DNA from: CAWIHS01 sp963836005
GTDB taxonomy: Bacteria > Pseudomonadota > Gammaproteobacteria > GRL18
Reading direction: 5' to 3'
NCBI GenBank assembly: GCA_963836005.1
Contig: CAWIHS010000002.1
Coordinates: 248,001 to 312,000, forward strand
DNA length: 64,000 nucleotides
The translations under genes and the position numbers were made by a program. Position 1 is the first letter of the stretch. Each line of letters begins with the position of its first letter. Positions 44,149-52,854 of the stretch are shown one piece after another. A model generated the notes under the pieces. It saw nothing but the letters and a program-made list of their open reading frames with translations. It had not been told where the DNA came from and made no database searches.

Positions 44149-44682
44149 TCAGGTTTTATTATACGACTTATCTTCAGCCGGATTCTGGTGAATAATCTGC
44201 TGTCCCTGCAGTTTGAATGCCTGAGCAAAGCCCCTGATATAACTTCCCTGCTGCGGCTGCAGCGCAAAGAGACTAAAATCACCCAGCCCGGCCAGTAATT
44301 TGACCGTCTTACCCAGCTTTTTTTCCATACGCCCAATAATATCCTGCCAGCGCGGATCTTCCCTGACCAGGAGTTGCACTTTACAACTATAGCTGAGTCT
44401 TTTTCTGGCAAACAGATTGCGGGAATCCTGTTCATCCTGTATCAGCATCACGGACACTGGTGCCTGCTGCAGGATATGCGAGTGCAGGTTTTGACTATGT
44501 GATGACAGCCCGCTGAGCAATAGATAAAAATGGCCATGTTCATCCTCTATGAATGGCGCGTAGCTGACCTCAGCCAGCCAGGCGTCACTATTAGTGGCCA
44601 GCATCAAAGTTTGCTGCTGTTGTCTAAATTCATCAATTTCCGCCTGCAGTTCATCTGCAGCAGGCAATTTGCGGTTATTCAT
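44149..44682 (-). CDS. HugZ-like haem-utilisation / pyridoxamine-phosphate-oxidase-fold protein
   Basis: 177 residues. A split-barrel flavin/haem-binding fold is indicated by QTLMLATNSDAWLAEVSYAPFIEDEHGHFYLLLSGLS and by APVSVMLIQDEQDSRNLFARKRLSYSCKVQL. The HugZ/HutZ-like ending is present (LAGLGDFSLFALQPQQGSYIRGFAQAFKL). Members bind or degrade haem in iron acquisition. AGGAG six bases upstream supports the ATG at 44682 over a TTG six bases earlier. Downstream of the ROK kinase gene on the same strand. Confidence 0.8.
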   Translation of the reverse strand: MNNRKLPAADELQAEIDEFRQQQQTLMLATNSDAWLAEVSYAPFIEDEHGHFYLLLSGLSSHSQNLHSHILQQAPVSVMLIQDEQDSRNLFARKRLSYSCKVQLLVREDPRWQDIIGRMEKKLGKTVKLLAGLGDFSLFALQPQQGSYIRGFAQAFKLQGQQIIHQNPAEDKSYNKT

Positions 44683-44799
44683 CTCCAACTCCTGAGGGCC
44701 AAAACCCAGTGATATCCTTCAGCCGGATATGCACTATTAATCAAACACGCTTTAAATTTATAGCATAACAGCCGGCAAAAAAAACAGTTTTGCAAATAA

Positions 44800-45759
44800 T
44801 TAAGGTTCATGAAAAGTTCCTCTGGGCCATAACCAGGCCGCTCCTCTGACGCCGCTTGAATCGCCATGCAAGGCCTTCTCCAGACGCGTATTCACTGCAT
44901 CGGAAAACACATAGTCAGACCATCGCCGGGGCACATTTTGATACAAACGCTGCATATTCGATAGGCCGCCTGCCAGCACGATGCTGTCAGGATCCAGAAT
45001 ATTAATTACCGAGGCCAGAGCTCTGGCCATCCAGTCTTCGTATAAAACAAGAAATGATTCCGCCGCTTCATCTCCCTGCTCAGCCCTGGTTACTATCTCC
45101 TGAGTTGAAGAAGCTTTACCCGTCACTGCAATTGTGTGATTAAATCGTCTTAACATGCCCGGTCCGCTTAGAAAAGTTTCGATACAATCGAGCTGGCCAC
45201 AGTAACACCTGAGCGTCTCTCCATCATCCGCACGTCTCCATGGCAGCGGGTTATGTGCCCATTCTCCGGCCACCGCATTAGCGCCTGTGAGCACCTGCTG
45301 GTTAATACAGATCCCGCCGCCTGTACCCGTACCTATAATCACCCCAAAAACAACCGCCTGAGCTGCAGCTGCGCCATCCGTCGCTTCAGAAACCGTTAGA
45401 CAATTGGCATCGTTGCTGATACGGATCTTGCGCTGTAAACGGGTTTCAAGATCAGACTGTAACGGCTGTCCTATGAGGCATACTGAATTTGCGTTTTTTA
45501 CCCGGCCGGTTTTTAATGACAGCGCTCCCGGAATGCCTATACCCAGAGGAATTTTCTGCCTGGCGGAAAAAGCCCCGGATATTGCTTTGCCTTGCTGCAG
45601 AAAGTACTCTGCATCAGCCACCAGCTGACAAATCTGTACAAGCGTTGCCTGATAGTCACCCTGAGGAGTCAGGACACGTTTACGAAACAGTTCCCGGCCG
45701 TTATCAGCCAGAACGATAATTTCAATCTTGGTGCCGCCTAAATCAATACCGAATCGCAT
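44800..45759 (-). CDS. ROK-family sugar kinase (fructokinase Mak-like)
   Basis: 319 residues. ATP motif FGIDLGGTKIEI, sugar-binding/catalytic region GVIIGTGTGGGICINQQ, and the zinc site GEWAHNPLPW...CYCGQLDCIETFLSG. The last arrangement is that of E. coli Mak and close fructokinase or N-acetylglucosamine kinases. The exact hexose is uncertain. Divergent from the redox cluster at 45930. Confidence 0.86.
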   Translation of the reverse strand: MRFGIDLGGTKIEIIVLADNGRELFRKRVLTPQGDYQATLVQICQLVADAEYFLQQGKAISGAFSARQKIPLGIGIPGALSLKTGRVKNANSVCLIGQPLQSDLETRLQRKIRISNDANCLTVSEATDGAAAAQAVVFGVIIGTGTGGGICINQQVLTGANAVAGEWAHNPLPWRRADDGETLRCYCGQLDCIETFLSGPGMLRRFNHTIAVTGKASSTQEIVTRAEQGDEAAESFLVLYEDWMARALASVINILDPDSIVLAGGLSNMQRLYQNVPRRWSDYVFSDAVNTRLEKALHGDSSGVRGAAWLWPRGTFHEP

Positions 45760-45929
45760 ACGAGTAAATTTTTTGAGAGGGATTTCAAGGGCTGTTACGA
45801 CCTGTATAGAATATAGTTAATGCTTCAATTATAGCTTTTTCTCGCTGCTGCTGGTGAGCTTTGATTGAAATGGGGCATGCTTCCTGTTTTAATGACACAG
45901 ATTCAGCCTTCTGAACTCTGGAATCCAGC

Positions 45930-46559
45930 ATGAGTACATCCGACATCTGCGTCATTATTAATGGCAAAGAAATTTCTGCACCCGCTTCAATGTCAGCGAT
46001 TCAGGCCCTCTGGTATGCTGGCTTTACACAGGTAGAAGGTATCGGCTGCCTGCAGGGTGTTTGCGGCTCCTGCAGTGTTATGGTACGCCGACGAGATAGG
46101 ACAGAGGTCACCACAGAACTGGCTTGTCAGACCTTTATAGAAGAAGGCATGCAGATCGTTTTTCTCGGCTTGCCAATCCCTGCTCAGCGTCATTACCAGC
46201 TCAGCGAGTTAAAAAATTCCTGGGAAGTTCAACATCAGTTTCAGCAGTTTTTTCCTGCAGCAAGTCATTGCCGTGCCTGCGGCGGCTGTGACCGTTCCTG
46301 CCCCAAAGATATTCAGGTAGAAAAAGGGGTGCTGCTGGCAAATCGGGGCAAATTTAGTGAGGCAGCAGAGCTTTTTATTGCATGTGTCATGTGTAATTTA
46401 TGTATGACAGCCTGCCCGGAGAAAATTGACCCGAATCATGTCGGTCTGTTCTGCCGCAGAGTAAATGCCTATTTTCATCTTCGCCCGGCCAATTTAATCA
46501 ACCGCCTTGAGGAAATCAGACAGGGCCGGCAATGTATTGATAAGGATGACGTCTGGTGA
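45930..46559 (+). CDS. Iron-sulfur subunit with one 2Fe-2S and two 4Fe-4S motifs (fumarate reductase/TfrB-like, short form)
   Basis: 209 residues. Residues about 38-68 give a plant-type ferredoxin site (GCLQGVCGSCSVMV plus a later Cys in ELACQTF). Two 4Fe-4S motifs follow: CRACGGCDRSCPK (about residue 115) and CVMCNLCMTACPE (about 152). The order matches SdhB/FrdB and the methanogen thiol:fumarate reductase subunit TfrB, but the CCG domains of TfrB are absent and no membrane anchor gene follows. Both 4Fe-4S motifs are full CxxCxxCxxxC, unlike the 3Fe-4S site of SdhB. It probably wires electrons between the NuoF-like protein and the flavoprotein encoded next. The stop overlaps the next start (GTGA). 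Confidence 0.85.
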   Translation: MSTSDICVIINGKEISAPASMSAIQALWYAGFTQVEGIGCLQGVCGSCSVMVRRRDRTEVTTELACQTFIEEGMQIVFLGLPIPAQRHYQLSELKNSWEVQHQFQQFFPAASHCRACGGCDRSCPKDIQVEKGVLLANRGKFSEAAELFIACVMCNLCMTACPEKIDPNHVGLFCRRVNAYFHLRPANLINRLEEIRQGRQCIDKDDVW

Positions 46560-48202
46560 TTACTTCTATTACATATCCGCAAGCCCTCAAACGCTATCAG
46601 CTCAGCAAGGATCATCCCTTACCCCAACAGACCCTGCCGACTGAGAAGCTGCTCAGGCAATACCATCCGGACCACTACGCTAATGCGACGGTTGATTTAT
46701 CCATTGGCGTAAACAGAGGCAGACGCTGTCATAAACAGCTGGCAGACCTGCTGCAGGCAGACTCACTCATCGATGAAGCCTCATTGTCAGGGGCTCGAAC
46801 TATTACTACGGATGTACTGGTGATTGGCGGCGGAGGCGCGGGCTGCGCCGCCGCGTTAACCTCTGCTCGTCATGGAGCCGGGGTCATCGTCGCTACTAAA
46901 TTGCGTCTGGGTGACAGCAATACGGTGATGGCAGAAGGAGGCATCCAGGCCTCTGTGGAGCAAAGTGACAGCCCGCAAGCGCATTTTAATGACACACTCA
47001 AAGGCGGTCATTTTCAATCAGATAAAGACCTGGTCGCTGAAATGGTCATGGACGGACCGGACGTGATCCGCTGGCTGATCGATGAGGGCATGAATTTTGA
47101 CCTGGATGAATCCGGCGATCTTGCGGCTCGGCAAGCGGGCGGTGCCAGTGCTAGACGTGTGCTCTCCTGCCGTGATTATACCGGCCTGGAAATGATGCGG
47201 GTACTGCGAGAAAGCGTCAGCAACAGCCATGATATTCAGCTCAGAGATAATTTCCCCGCCATAGAATTACTCTCTAATGAAGACGGACATTGTGCTGGAG
47301 CGGTATTTTACGCTTTATCTGAGCGTCGTTATTATATCATCAGGGCCCAGGCCGTGATCCTTGCCACCGGCGGCATTGGACGTCTCCACCTCAATCAGTT
47401 CCCCTCCACCAACCATTTCGGCGCCACAGGAGACGGCCTGGTGCTTGCCTATCGTCTCGGTGCCAGATTAAGAGATCTGGAATCCTTTCAGTACCATCCA
47501 ACCACATTTGCCTATCCGCCGCATCTCAGCGGCTCATTGATCACTGAGGGAGTGCGGTCATCCGGGGTGTATTTGCTCAATGCACATGGTAAACGTTTTA
47601 TCGATGAACTGCAGGCGCGAGATTGTGTTTCCGCCGCCATTTTACGTGAGTGTCAGCAAGGCCGGGGAATTGAAGCGGCAGTGCATACCTCTGCAGGGGA
47701 AACGATAGCGCCAGAAGGCTCGTCCGCAAAAGCCCTGGGGGTCTGGCTGGACACGCCAGGGATGGAGTTAAGGCAGCCCGGTTTGCTGCAGCAGCGATTC
47801 CCCAAACTGATACGTCTGGCAGCCCATTCAAACCTTGATCCCGCCACCACTCCGCTGCTGGTTTATCCTGCACTGCATTATCAGAATGGCGGCGTGGAAA
47901 TTGACATTCATGGACGTTCCAGTGTTCCGGGACTATACTGTGTGGGTGAAGCAAGCGGCGGTATTCATGGGCATAACCGGATAATGGGTAATGCATTGCT
48001 GGAAATCATCAGTTTTGGCCGACGTGCCGGACGAGATGCGGCCAGTCACATTCATGCCAGGGGAGATAAGAAATATACTCTTGACCATCTCAGCCAATTT
48101 CGCCGCGAACGTTTTCAGGCCGGCTTTGACGATAAGCTGACAAGTCCGCTACTGTTTCCTGCATGCGCCCATTTCAATCTCAACGAGTTGCTGCATGAAT
48201 AA
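46556..48202 (+). CDS. Fumarate reductase/succinate dehydrogenase-type flavoprotein, non-covalent FAD form
   Basis: 548 residues. About 85 residues of unknown extension precede the FAD domain (VLVIGGGGAGCAAALTSARHGAG). The histidine that carries covalent FAD in SdhA/FrdA (SHTV) is Asn here (SNTVMAEGG), so FAD should be non-covalent, as in soluble fumarate reductases and NadB. Substrate-site motifs persist: QYHPTTF, SGSLITEGVRSSGVYLLN with the catalytic-type Arg, RDCVSAAI, HYQNGGVEID, and GEASGGIHGHNRIMGNAL. Known family reactions are fumarate reduction, succinate oxidation or L-aspartate oxidation. A class I fumarase downstream and a NuoF-like partner favour fumarate/succinate chemistry. GTG start, translationally coupled to both neighbours. 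Confidence 0.86.
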   Translation: MITSITYPQALKRYQLSKDHPLPQQTLPTEKLLRQYHPDHYANATVDLSIGVNRGRRCHKQLADLLQADSLIDEASLSGARTITTDVLVIGGGGAGCAAALTSARHGAGVIVATKLRLGDSNTVMAEGGIQASVEQSDSPQAHFNDTLKGGHFQSDKDLVAEMVMDGPDVIRWLIDEGMNFDLDESGDLAARQAGGASARRVLSCRDYTGLEMMRVLRESVSNSHDIQLRDNFPAIELLSNEDGHCAGAVFYALSERRYYIIRAQAVILATGGIGRLHLNQFPSTNHFGATGDGLVLAYRLGARLRDLESFQYHPTTFAYPPHLSGSLITEGVRSSGVYLLNAHGKRFIDELQARDCVSAAILRECQQGRGIEAAVHTSAGETIAPEGSSAKALGVWLDTPGMELRQPGLLQQRFPKLIRLAAHSNLDPATTPLLVYPALHYQNGGVEIDIHGRSSVPGLYCVGEASGGIHGHNRIMGNALLEIISFGRRAGRDAASHIHARGDKKYTLDHLSQFRRERFQAGFDDKLTSPLLFPACAHFNLNELLHE

Positions 48203-49451
48203 GCCACTGAATCAGGTGCTTTTAAACCCGGACATTCGCATCGGTGCTGATTTTAAACGATGGCTGGCCAATGGAGGCACTCGGGCCCTGCAGCAGGCCC
48301 TTGAGAGCCCGGCAGGCATTATTCCCGCAATCAAACAGGCAGGCCTGCGCGGGCTCGGCGGCAGCGGCTTTCCAACCCATATCAAATGGCAAGCCATGTG
48401 CGCTCAAACAAGCACAGCTGAAAAAGACAGATATCTTATCTGCAATGGCAATGAAGATGAACCCGGGACCTTTAAAGATGCTGTACTGCTCAGTGAAACA
48501 CCCCACCAGCTGATAGAAGGGGCACTGATTGCAGCGCTGGCCTGCAAAATTAATAAAATTATCTTTTATATCAACCCCGATCTGCAAGATGCACTGGAAA
48601 CTATGCGCCAGGCCATATTACAGTGGATGGATTATCCCTGGTTTGCAGCAGTTATTGCACACCAGGACAGTCCACTGGAAATGGGGGTGCTGTGCGCTTC
48701 AGGACATTATATCGGAGGGGAAGAAACCGCCGCCATCGAATCCGTTGAAGGGCATTTCCCCTTCCCCAGAGGCCGTCCCCCTTTCCCGGTGGAAGCAGGT
48801 GTCTATGGCTGCCCTACTCTGGTTAATAATGTAGAAACCCTGTGCAATATTGTGCCTCTTATCTCCCATGGCCCTGAGTGGTTTAAGACCCAGGGCATAG
48901 GCCAAGCCAGCGGTACCAAACTATATTCACTCAGCGGCGATGTGCAGAACCCCGGACTGTATGAATTACCCATGGGAACCATATTACGCGAACTCGTATT
49001 CCATTATGGAGGCGGCCTGCTGCAGGATCACCAGTTTAAAGCAGTATTTACCGGAGGTCCGTCCAACACGCTGTTAACTGCTGACAATCTGGATGTTCAT
49101 CTGGATTTTGATGCCGTCAAAAAATGTCATGCCAGTCTGGGAACAGGCGCGATGATCGTGGTGTCTGAAGGTACGGATATGATTAAAAAAGTAGCCGGGT
49201 ATGTGGATTTCTTTGCTCATTCTTCCTGTGGGCAATGCCCTTCCTGTAAGACAGGCAGCTATCATATGTCCTTGCTACTGGATAAAATTGATATCGGTCA
49301 GGGACGCCATGCAGACCTGGAACAATTAATGAATTTATGCAGTATTTTACCCGGTTCAGGTAAATGCGCGCTGATTGATGGTGCGGTCAGAGTGGTGGAC
49401 AGCTCGTTATATCATTTTAAAGATGAATATCTTCGGGCACTTACAAACTAA
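48195..49451 (+). CDS. NuoF-like NADH-binding flavoprotein (51-kDa family)
   Basis: 418 residues. FMN/NADH motifs of complex I subunit F: GLRGLGGSGFPTHIKW, CNGNEDEPGTFKDAVLL, GHYIGGEETAAIESVEG and PTLVNNVETLCNI. A SLBB domain (SLSGDVQNPGLYELP) and the N3-type 4Fe-4S site (SSCGQCPSCKTGSYHM plus the Cys in MNLCSIL) follow. There is no NuoE partner and no other nuo gene nearby. It overlaps the fumarate-reductase-type gene by 8 bp. It most likely takes electrons from NADH for the flavoprotein pair, with the 2Fe-2S of the first subunit standing in for NuoE. Confidence 0.86.
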   Translation: MNKPLNQVLLNPDIRIGADFKRWLANGGTRALQQALESPAGIIPAIKQAGLRGLGGSGFPTHIKWQAMCAQTSTAEKDRYLICNGNEDEPGTFKDAVLLSETPHQLIEGALIAALACKINKIIFYINPDLQDALETMRQAILQWMDYPWFAAVIAHQDSPLEMGVLCASGHYIGGEETAAIESVEGHFPFPRGRPPFPVEAGVYGCPTLVNNVETLCNIVPLISHGPEWFKTQGIGQASGTKLYSLSGDVQNPGLYELPMGTILRELVFHYGGGLLQDHQFKAVFTGGPSNTLLTADNLDVHLDFDAVKKCHASLGTGAMIVVSEGTDMIKKVAGYVDFFAHSSCGQCPSCKTGSYHMSLLLDKIDIGQGRHADLEQLMNLCSILPGSGKCALIDGAVRVVDSSLYHFKDEYLRALTN

Positions 49452-49474
49452 GGAATATTCAATAGTTCCAGTGT

Positions 49475-49636
49475 AACTATTCAGCGTAATTTTGAAAACG
49501 TCCTTGACACCAGGAATTTCCACCATCCATGGTGGTCATGTAGGGAATGCAGATTATACAGGAGCAATTATCTGCCTTACGCAAACACCTGATATCAAGA
49601 ACTTACGTATAAATCTAAAATACGCTGAATAGTTAC
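49475..49636. repeat. Family A MITE-like element, well-preserved short copy
   Basis: Both ends are intact (GTAACTATTCAGCGTA and TACGCTGAATAGTTAC). One module is present: palindrome CCACC-ATCCAT-GGTGG (49520-49535) and hairpin GCAGAT...ATCTGC. Flanks (GTTCCAGT left, CAATTAAA right) show no duplication, perhaps from recombination between copies. It stands between the NuoF-like gene and fumarase. Confidence 0.9.
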
Positions 49637-49675
49637 CAATTAAATAGCCATTATAACCGCTTCAGAGGAAAACCT

Positions 49676-51205
49676 ATGAGTAAAATAAAACAGGAAGATG
49701 TCATACAAAGTGTCGCGGATGCATTTCAGTTTATTTCTTATTTCCATCCGCTGGACTTTATTCAGGCTCTGGGTGAAGCGTATGCCGCAGAGCAATCGCC
49801 GGCGGCAAAAGATGCCATTGCACAAATCCTCTTGAACTCCAGAATGTGCGCAGAAGGACATCGCCCTATCTGTCAGGACACCGGCATTGCGGTAGTTTTT
49901 CTGGAAGTGGGCATGGATGTAGATTGGGATGCGCAATTGAGTATTGACGAGATGATCAACGAAGGGGTAAGAAGAGCCTATACTAACCCGGATAATATTC
50001 TGCGAGCCTCAGTATTGGAAGATCCCGCCGGAAAGCGCCGGAATACTAGAGACAATACACCGGCAGTCATTCATACCCGCCTCGTTGCAGGCGACAAACT
50101 GGCAGTAAAACTTGCAGCCAAAGGCGGTGGTTCTGAAAATAAGGCTCGTTTTGCCATGCTAAACCCCAGTGCCGATCTGGTTGACTGGATAGTAAAAACT
50201 GTAGCCGACATGGGCGCCGGCTGGTGCCCTCCCGGTATTTTAGGAGTTGGTATAGGCGGTACACCGGAAAAAGCCATGCTGCTGGCAAAAGAATCTTTAC
50301 TGGAACCGGTTAACTTTCACCAGTTGCAGGAAAAAGTTGCCCGGCAGGGCAGCCCGCAGTCAACCATTGAGGCCCTGCGGCTGGAATTATACGAGCAAAT
50401 TAATGCGTCTGGTATTGGTGCGCAGGGACTGGGCGGTATAACCACAGTACTGGATGTCAAGGTTCTGGATTTTCCAACCCATGCCGCTTCGCTGCCCGTG
50501 GCACTGATCCCCAATTGTGCGGCTACACGCCATACTCATTTTACACTCGATGGTTCAGGCCCTGCGGAATTTACTCCGCCGTTACTGGAGGACTGGCCTG
50601 CAGTAACCTGGAAGGCATCTCCCCAGGCACGTCGGGTAAACCTTGACAGCATCAATAAAACTGACATACAGGGCTGGAAACCGGGTGAACAGCTACTACT
50701 GAGTGGTAAATTACTCACTGCCAGGGATGCGGCACATCAGCGAATTGCAAAGACCCTGGCAAAAGGTGAGTCTTTGCCACAAGGTGTGGATTTTTCCAAC
50801 CGCTTTATCTATTATGTTGGTCCGGTTGATCCGGTCAAGGGAGAAGTTGTAGGCTCGGCGGGCCCTACGACCTCCACACGAATGGACAAATATACTGAAA
50901 CCATGCTCGCAAATACGGGCCTAATCGGCATGGTAGGCAAAGCCGAACGTGGTTCTGCAGCCATTGAAGCCATAAAAAAACACCAGGCTGTTTATTTGAT
51001 TGCGGTTGGCGGTGCCGCTTATTTAATTTCCAAAGCAATTACCAAATCTCGTATTGTTGCTTATGAAGATCTGGGCATGGAAGCCATTTATGAATTTGAA
51101 GTCAAAGATATGCCGGTGACAGTGGCTGTTGATGTGCATGGAAACTCGGTACATCAGAGCGGCCCTGAAAAATGGTCTCAAATCATTAGAAAAAAAAATC
51201 ACTGA
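49676..51205 (+). CDS. Class I (4Fe-4S) fumarate hydratase
   Basis: Interconverts fumarate and malate. 509 residues; alpha and beta parts are fused as in FumA/FumB. Cluster ligands: ICQDTGIAVVF, GWCPPGILGVGIGG and the Cys in IPNCAATRHTHF. The C-terminal swivel domain has GPTTSTRMDKYTE, GMVGKAERG and the end DVHGNSVHQSG. Strong ribosome site (GAGGAAAACCT). It follows the fumarate-reductase-type cluster with a repeat element between, so it may share function if not transcript. Confidence 0.95.
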   Translation: MSKIKQEDVIQSVADAFQFISYFHPLDFIQALGEAYAAEQSPAAKDAIAQILLNSRMCAEGHRPICQDTGIAVVFLEVGMDVDWDAQLSIDEMINEGVRRAYTNPDNILRASVLEDPAGKRRNTRDNTPAVIHTRLVAGDKLAVKLAAKGGGSENKARFAMLNPSADLVDWIVKTVADMGAGWCPPGILGVGIGGTPEKAMLLAKESLLEPVNFHQLQEKVARQGSPQSTIEALRLELYEQINASGIGAQGLGGITTVLDVKVLDFPTHAASLPVALIPNCAATRHTHFTLDGSGPAEFTPPLLEDWPAVTWKASPQARRVNLDSINKTDIQGWKPGEQLLLSGKLLTARDAAHQRIAKTLAKGESLPQGVDFSNRFIYYVGPVDPVKGEVVGSAGPTTSTRMDKYTETMLANTGLIGMVGKAERGSAAIEAIKKHQAVYLIAVGGAAYLISKAITKSRIVAYEDLGMEAIYEFEVKDMPVTVAVDVHGNSVHQSGPEKWSQIIRKKNH

Positions 51206-51271
51206 CGATAAAATGAATAGCCAATTATTGCGTATTGCTATTTATCCAAAACTATTGTTGCCGGGCCAGGC

Positions 51272-51754
51272 ATGGAAATTAAAATAATCCTCGCTGAGTA
51301 TACTGACAAACAGCAGGCTGACGATCTGGGCTGTTTACTTTCCAGTTATGCTGCAGATCCTATGGGCGGCAACAGCCTACTGGATACATCAGTTCGACGC
51401 ACCATTGCTCAAAAACTATCTGCAATTCCCGGCGCATTCAGTATCCTGAGTTATGTCGATGATGAAGCAGCCGGAATGACTAATTGCTTTCAGGGCTTTT
51501 CAACATTCAAATGTCAACCGCTTATCAATATTCATGATATTTATGTAGCTACGGAGCATCGCGGTTTAGGACTAAGTCAACGTATGTTAGCCCGGGTGGA
51601 AAAAATTGCTAAACAGAGAAGCTGCTGTAAACTCACACTGGAAGTGCTTGAAGGCAATGCCATTGCCCGGCAAGCCTATGAGAAATTCGGCTTCCTTGCG
51701 TATGAGCTGGAACCGCAGGTCGGTAAAGCATTATTCTGGGAAAAATTAATTTAA
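51272..51754 (+). CDS. GNAT-family N-acetyltransferase
   Basis: 160 residues. Acetyl-CoA site in IYVATEHRGLGLSQRMLARVEKIA (motif A, R-x2-G-x-G-like) and LEVLEGNAIARQAYEKFGFLAYEL (motif B). Substrate unknown. Monocistronic or followed by ecotin after about 50 bp. Confidence 0.88.
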   Translation: MEIKIILAEYTDKQQADDLGCLLSSYAADPMGGNSLLDTSVRRTIAQKLSAIPGAFSILSYVDDEAAGMTNCFQGFSTFKCQPLINIHDIYVATEHRGLGLSQRMLARVEKIAKQRSCCKLTLEVLEGNAIARQAYEKFGFLAYELEPQVGKALFWEKLI

Positions 51755-51806
51755 CAACCAACAGGATCTATCGATAAAACTTGGTAACTATTTGAGGAAA
51801 ACTCAC

Positions 51807-52292
51807 ATGAACATAAGCTTCAAGCAACTGTTAATTTTATCAATGGTATGTATGAACACCACTGCCTTCTCTGCGGATCACACACCATTAAAAGCTTTTC
51901 CTGCTGCCAGCAATGGCATGCAGCGTTTTGTACTTAATCTGCCGCACAAAGAACGCATTGAAGAAGATGCATTCAAGGTAGAACTTATTGCTGGCAAGGA
52001 AATGCTCACCGATGGGGTTAATCAGGTTCGACTGGGTACGAACATACAGGCACAGCCGCTTAAAGGCTGGGGCTATACCTACTATGAAGTGTCAGCTTCT
52101 GATATAGGGATGAGCACGATGATGGCACCGCCTGAAGGTGCACCCCAAGTGACTCAATTTGTCACCGGTTCACCCATCCTGATCCGCTACAATAGCCGGC
52201 TACCCATTGTTGTTTATGCCCCTGATGGATATGAAGTTCACTATCGTGTGTGGCAGGCTCCTGAAAACTTCAAGCCTGCCCGCGAGGGATAG
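51807..52292 (+). CDS. eco: Ecotin, periplasmic serine protease inhibitor
   Basis: 161 residues with signal peptide (LLILSMVCMNTTAFSAD). The ecotin body is clear: FKVELIAGKEM, LKGWGYTYYEVS, reactive loop STMMAPPEG (P1 Met as in E. coli), RYNSRLPIVVYAPDGYEVHYRVW. It inhibits trypsin-like and chymotrypsin-like proteases and is thought to protect against external proteases. The two cysteines forming the loop-tethering disulfide in E. coli ecotin are absent here (Val-Asn-Gln and Met-Met-Ala-Pro at those sites). The start at 51807 follows GAGGAAAA; a TTG 15 bases upstream lies within that site. Confidence 0.93.
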   Translation: MNISFKQLLILSMVCMNTTAFSADHTPLKAFPAASNGMQRFVLNLPHKERIEEDAFKVELIAGKEMLTDGVNQVRLGTNIQAQPLKGWGYTYYEVSASDIGMSTMMAPPEGAPQVTQFVTGSPILIRYNSRLPIVVYAPDGYEVHYRVWQAPENFKPAREG

Positions 52293-52421
52293 CATCACTG
52301 GCTGTTGTCTGTTGCGTGTAATTTTCAAAGCACTGAGCAGCAGATTTACACTGCAGTCGCATGCACCTTAATTTATTTCCATCTCAAAACGGATAAACAC
52401 GAATTAATCTGGAGTCAATCG

Positions 52422-52854
52422 GTGAATCCTTTTCATCTTGCCATACAGGTCCATGATCTTGCACTAGCCAGAGCTTTTTATATTAACGTTCTACACTATG
52501 CTGAGGGGCGTAGTGACAACAACTGGGTAGACCTGAATTTTTTTGGTCACCAGCTGGTCTGTCATTTAAATACGGGCATAAAGAACAGGCATCAACAGGC
52601 CTGCACAAAAAATACGGTCGATGAACATGGAGTCCCTGTGCCGCATTTTGGCATTGTATTAGACATGCAGGACTGGGAAAAGTTATCTACTGAATTGTTA
52701 CAGTCTGACATCAAATATGCAATTGAACCCTTATATCAGATTTAAAGGCAAGGCAGGTGAACAGGCCACCATGTTTTTCTATGATCCCAGCGGCAATGCT
52801 ATTGAAATCGTAACTATTCAGCGTATTTTAGATTTATACGTAAGTTCTTGATAT
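52422..52854 (+). pseudogene. Glyoxalase/extradiol-dioxygenase-fold gene, frameshifted and cut by a repeat element
   Basis: A VOC-superfamily gene starts at GTG 52422 (NPFHLAIQVHDLALARAFY; GGAG upstream) and runs through LNFFGHQLVCHL and VPVPHFGIVLDMQDWEKL. A one-base shift near 52730 stops it at 52745. In the next frame the sequence continues as YIRFKGKAGEQATMFFYDPSGNAIEI, the normal end of the family. There it enters the family A element at 52810 and ends in element sequence. The last roughly ten residues of the family are therefore replaced. It is probably inactive; the metal ligands themselves (His5 position and Glu in NAIEI) are retained across the two frames. Confidence 0.8.

Noticed and set aside
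45785..45967. Minus-strand 60-residue reading between the ROK kinase and the redox cluster
   Set aside because: It overlaps the start of the Fe-S subunit gene and lacks a ribosome site or recognisable features.
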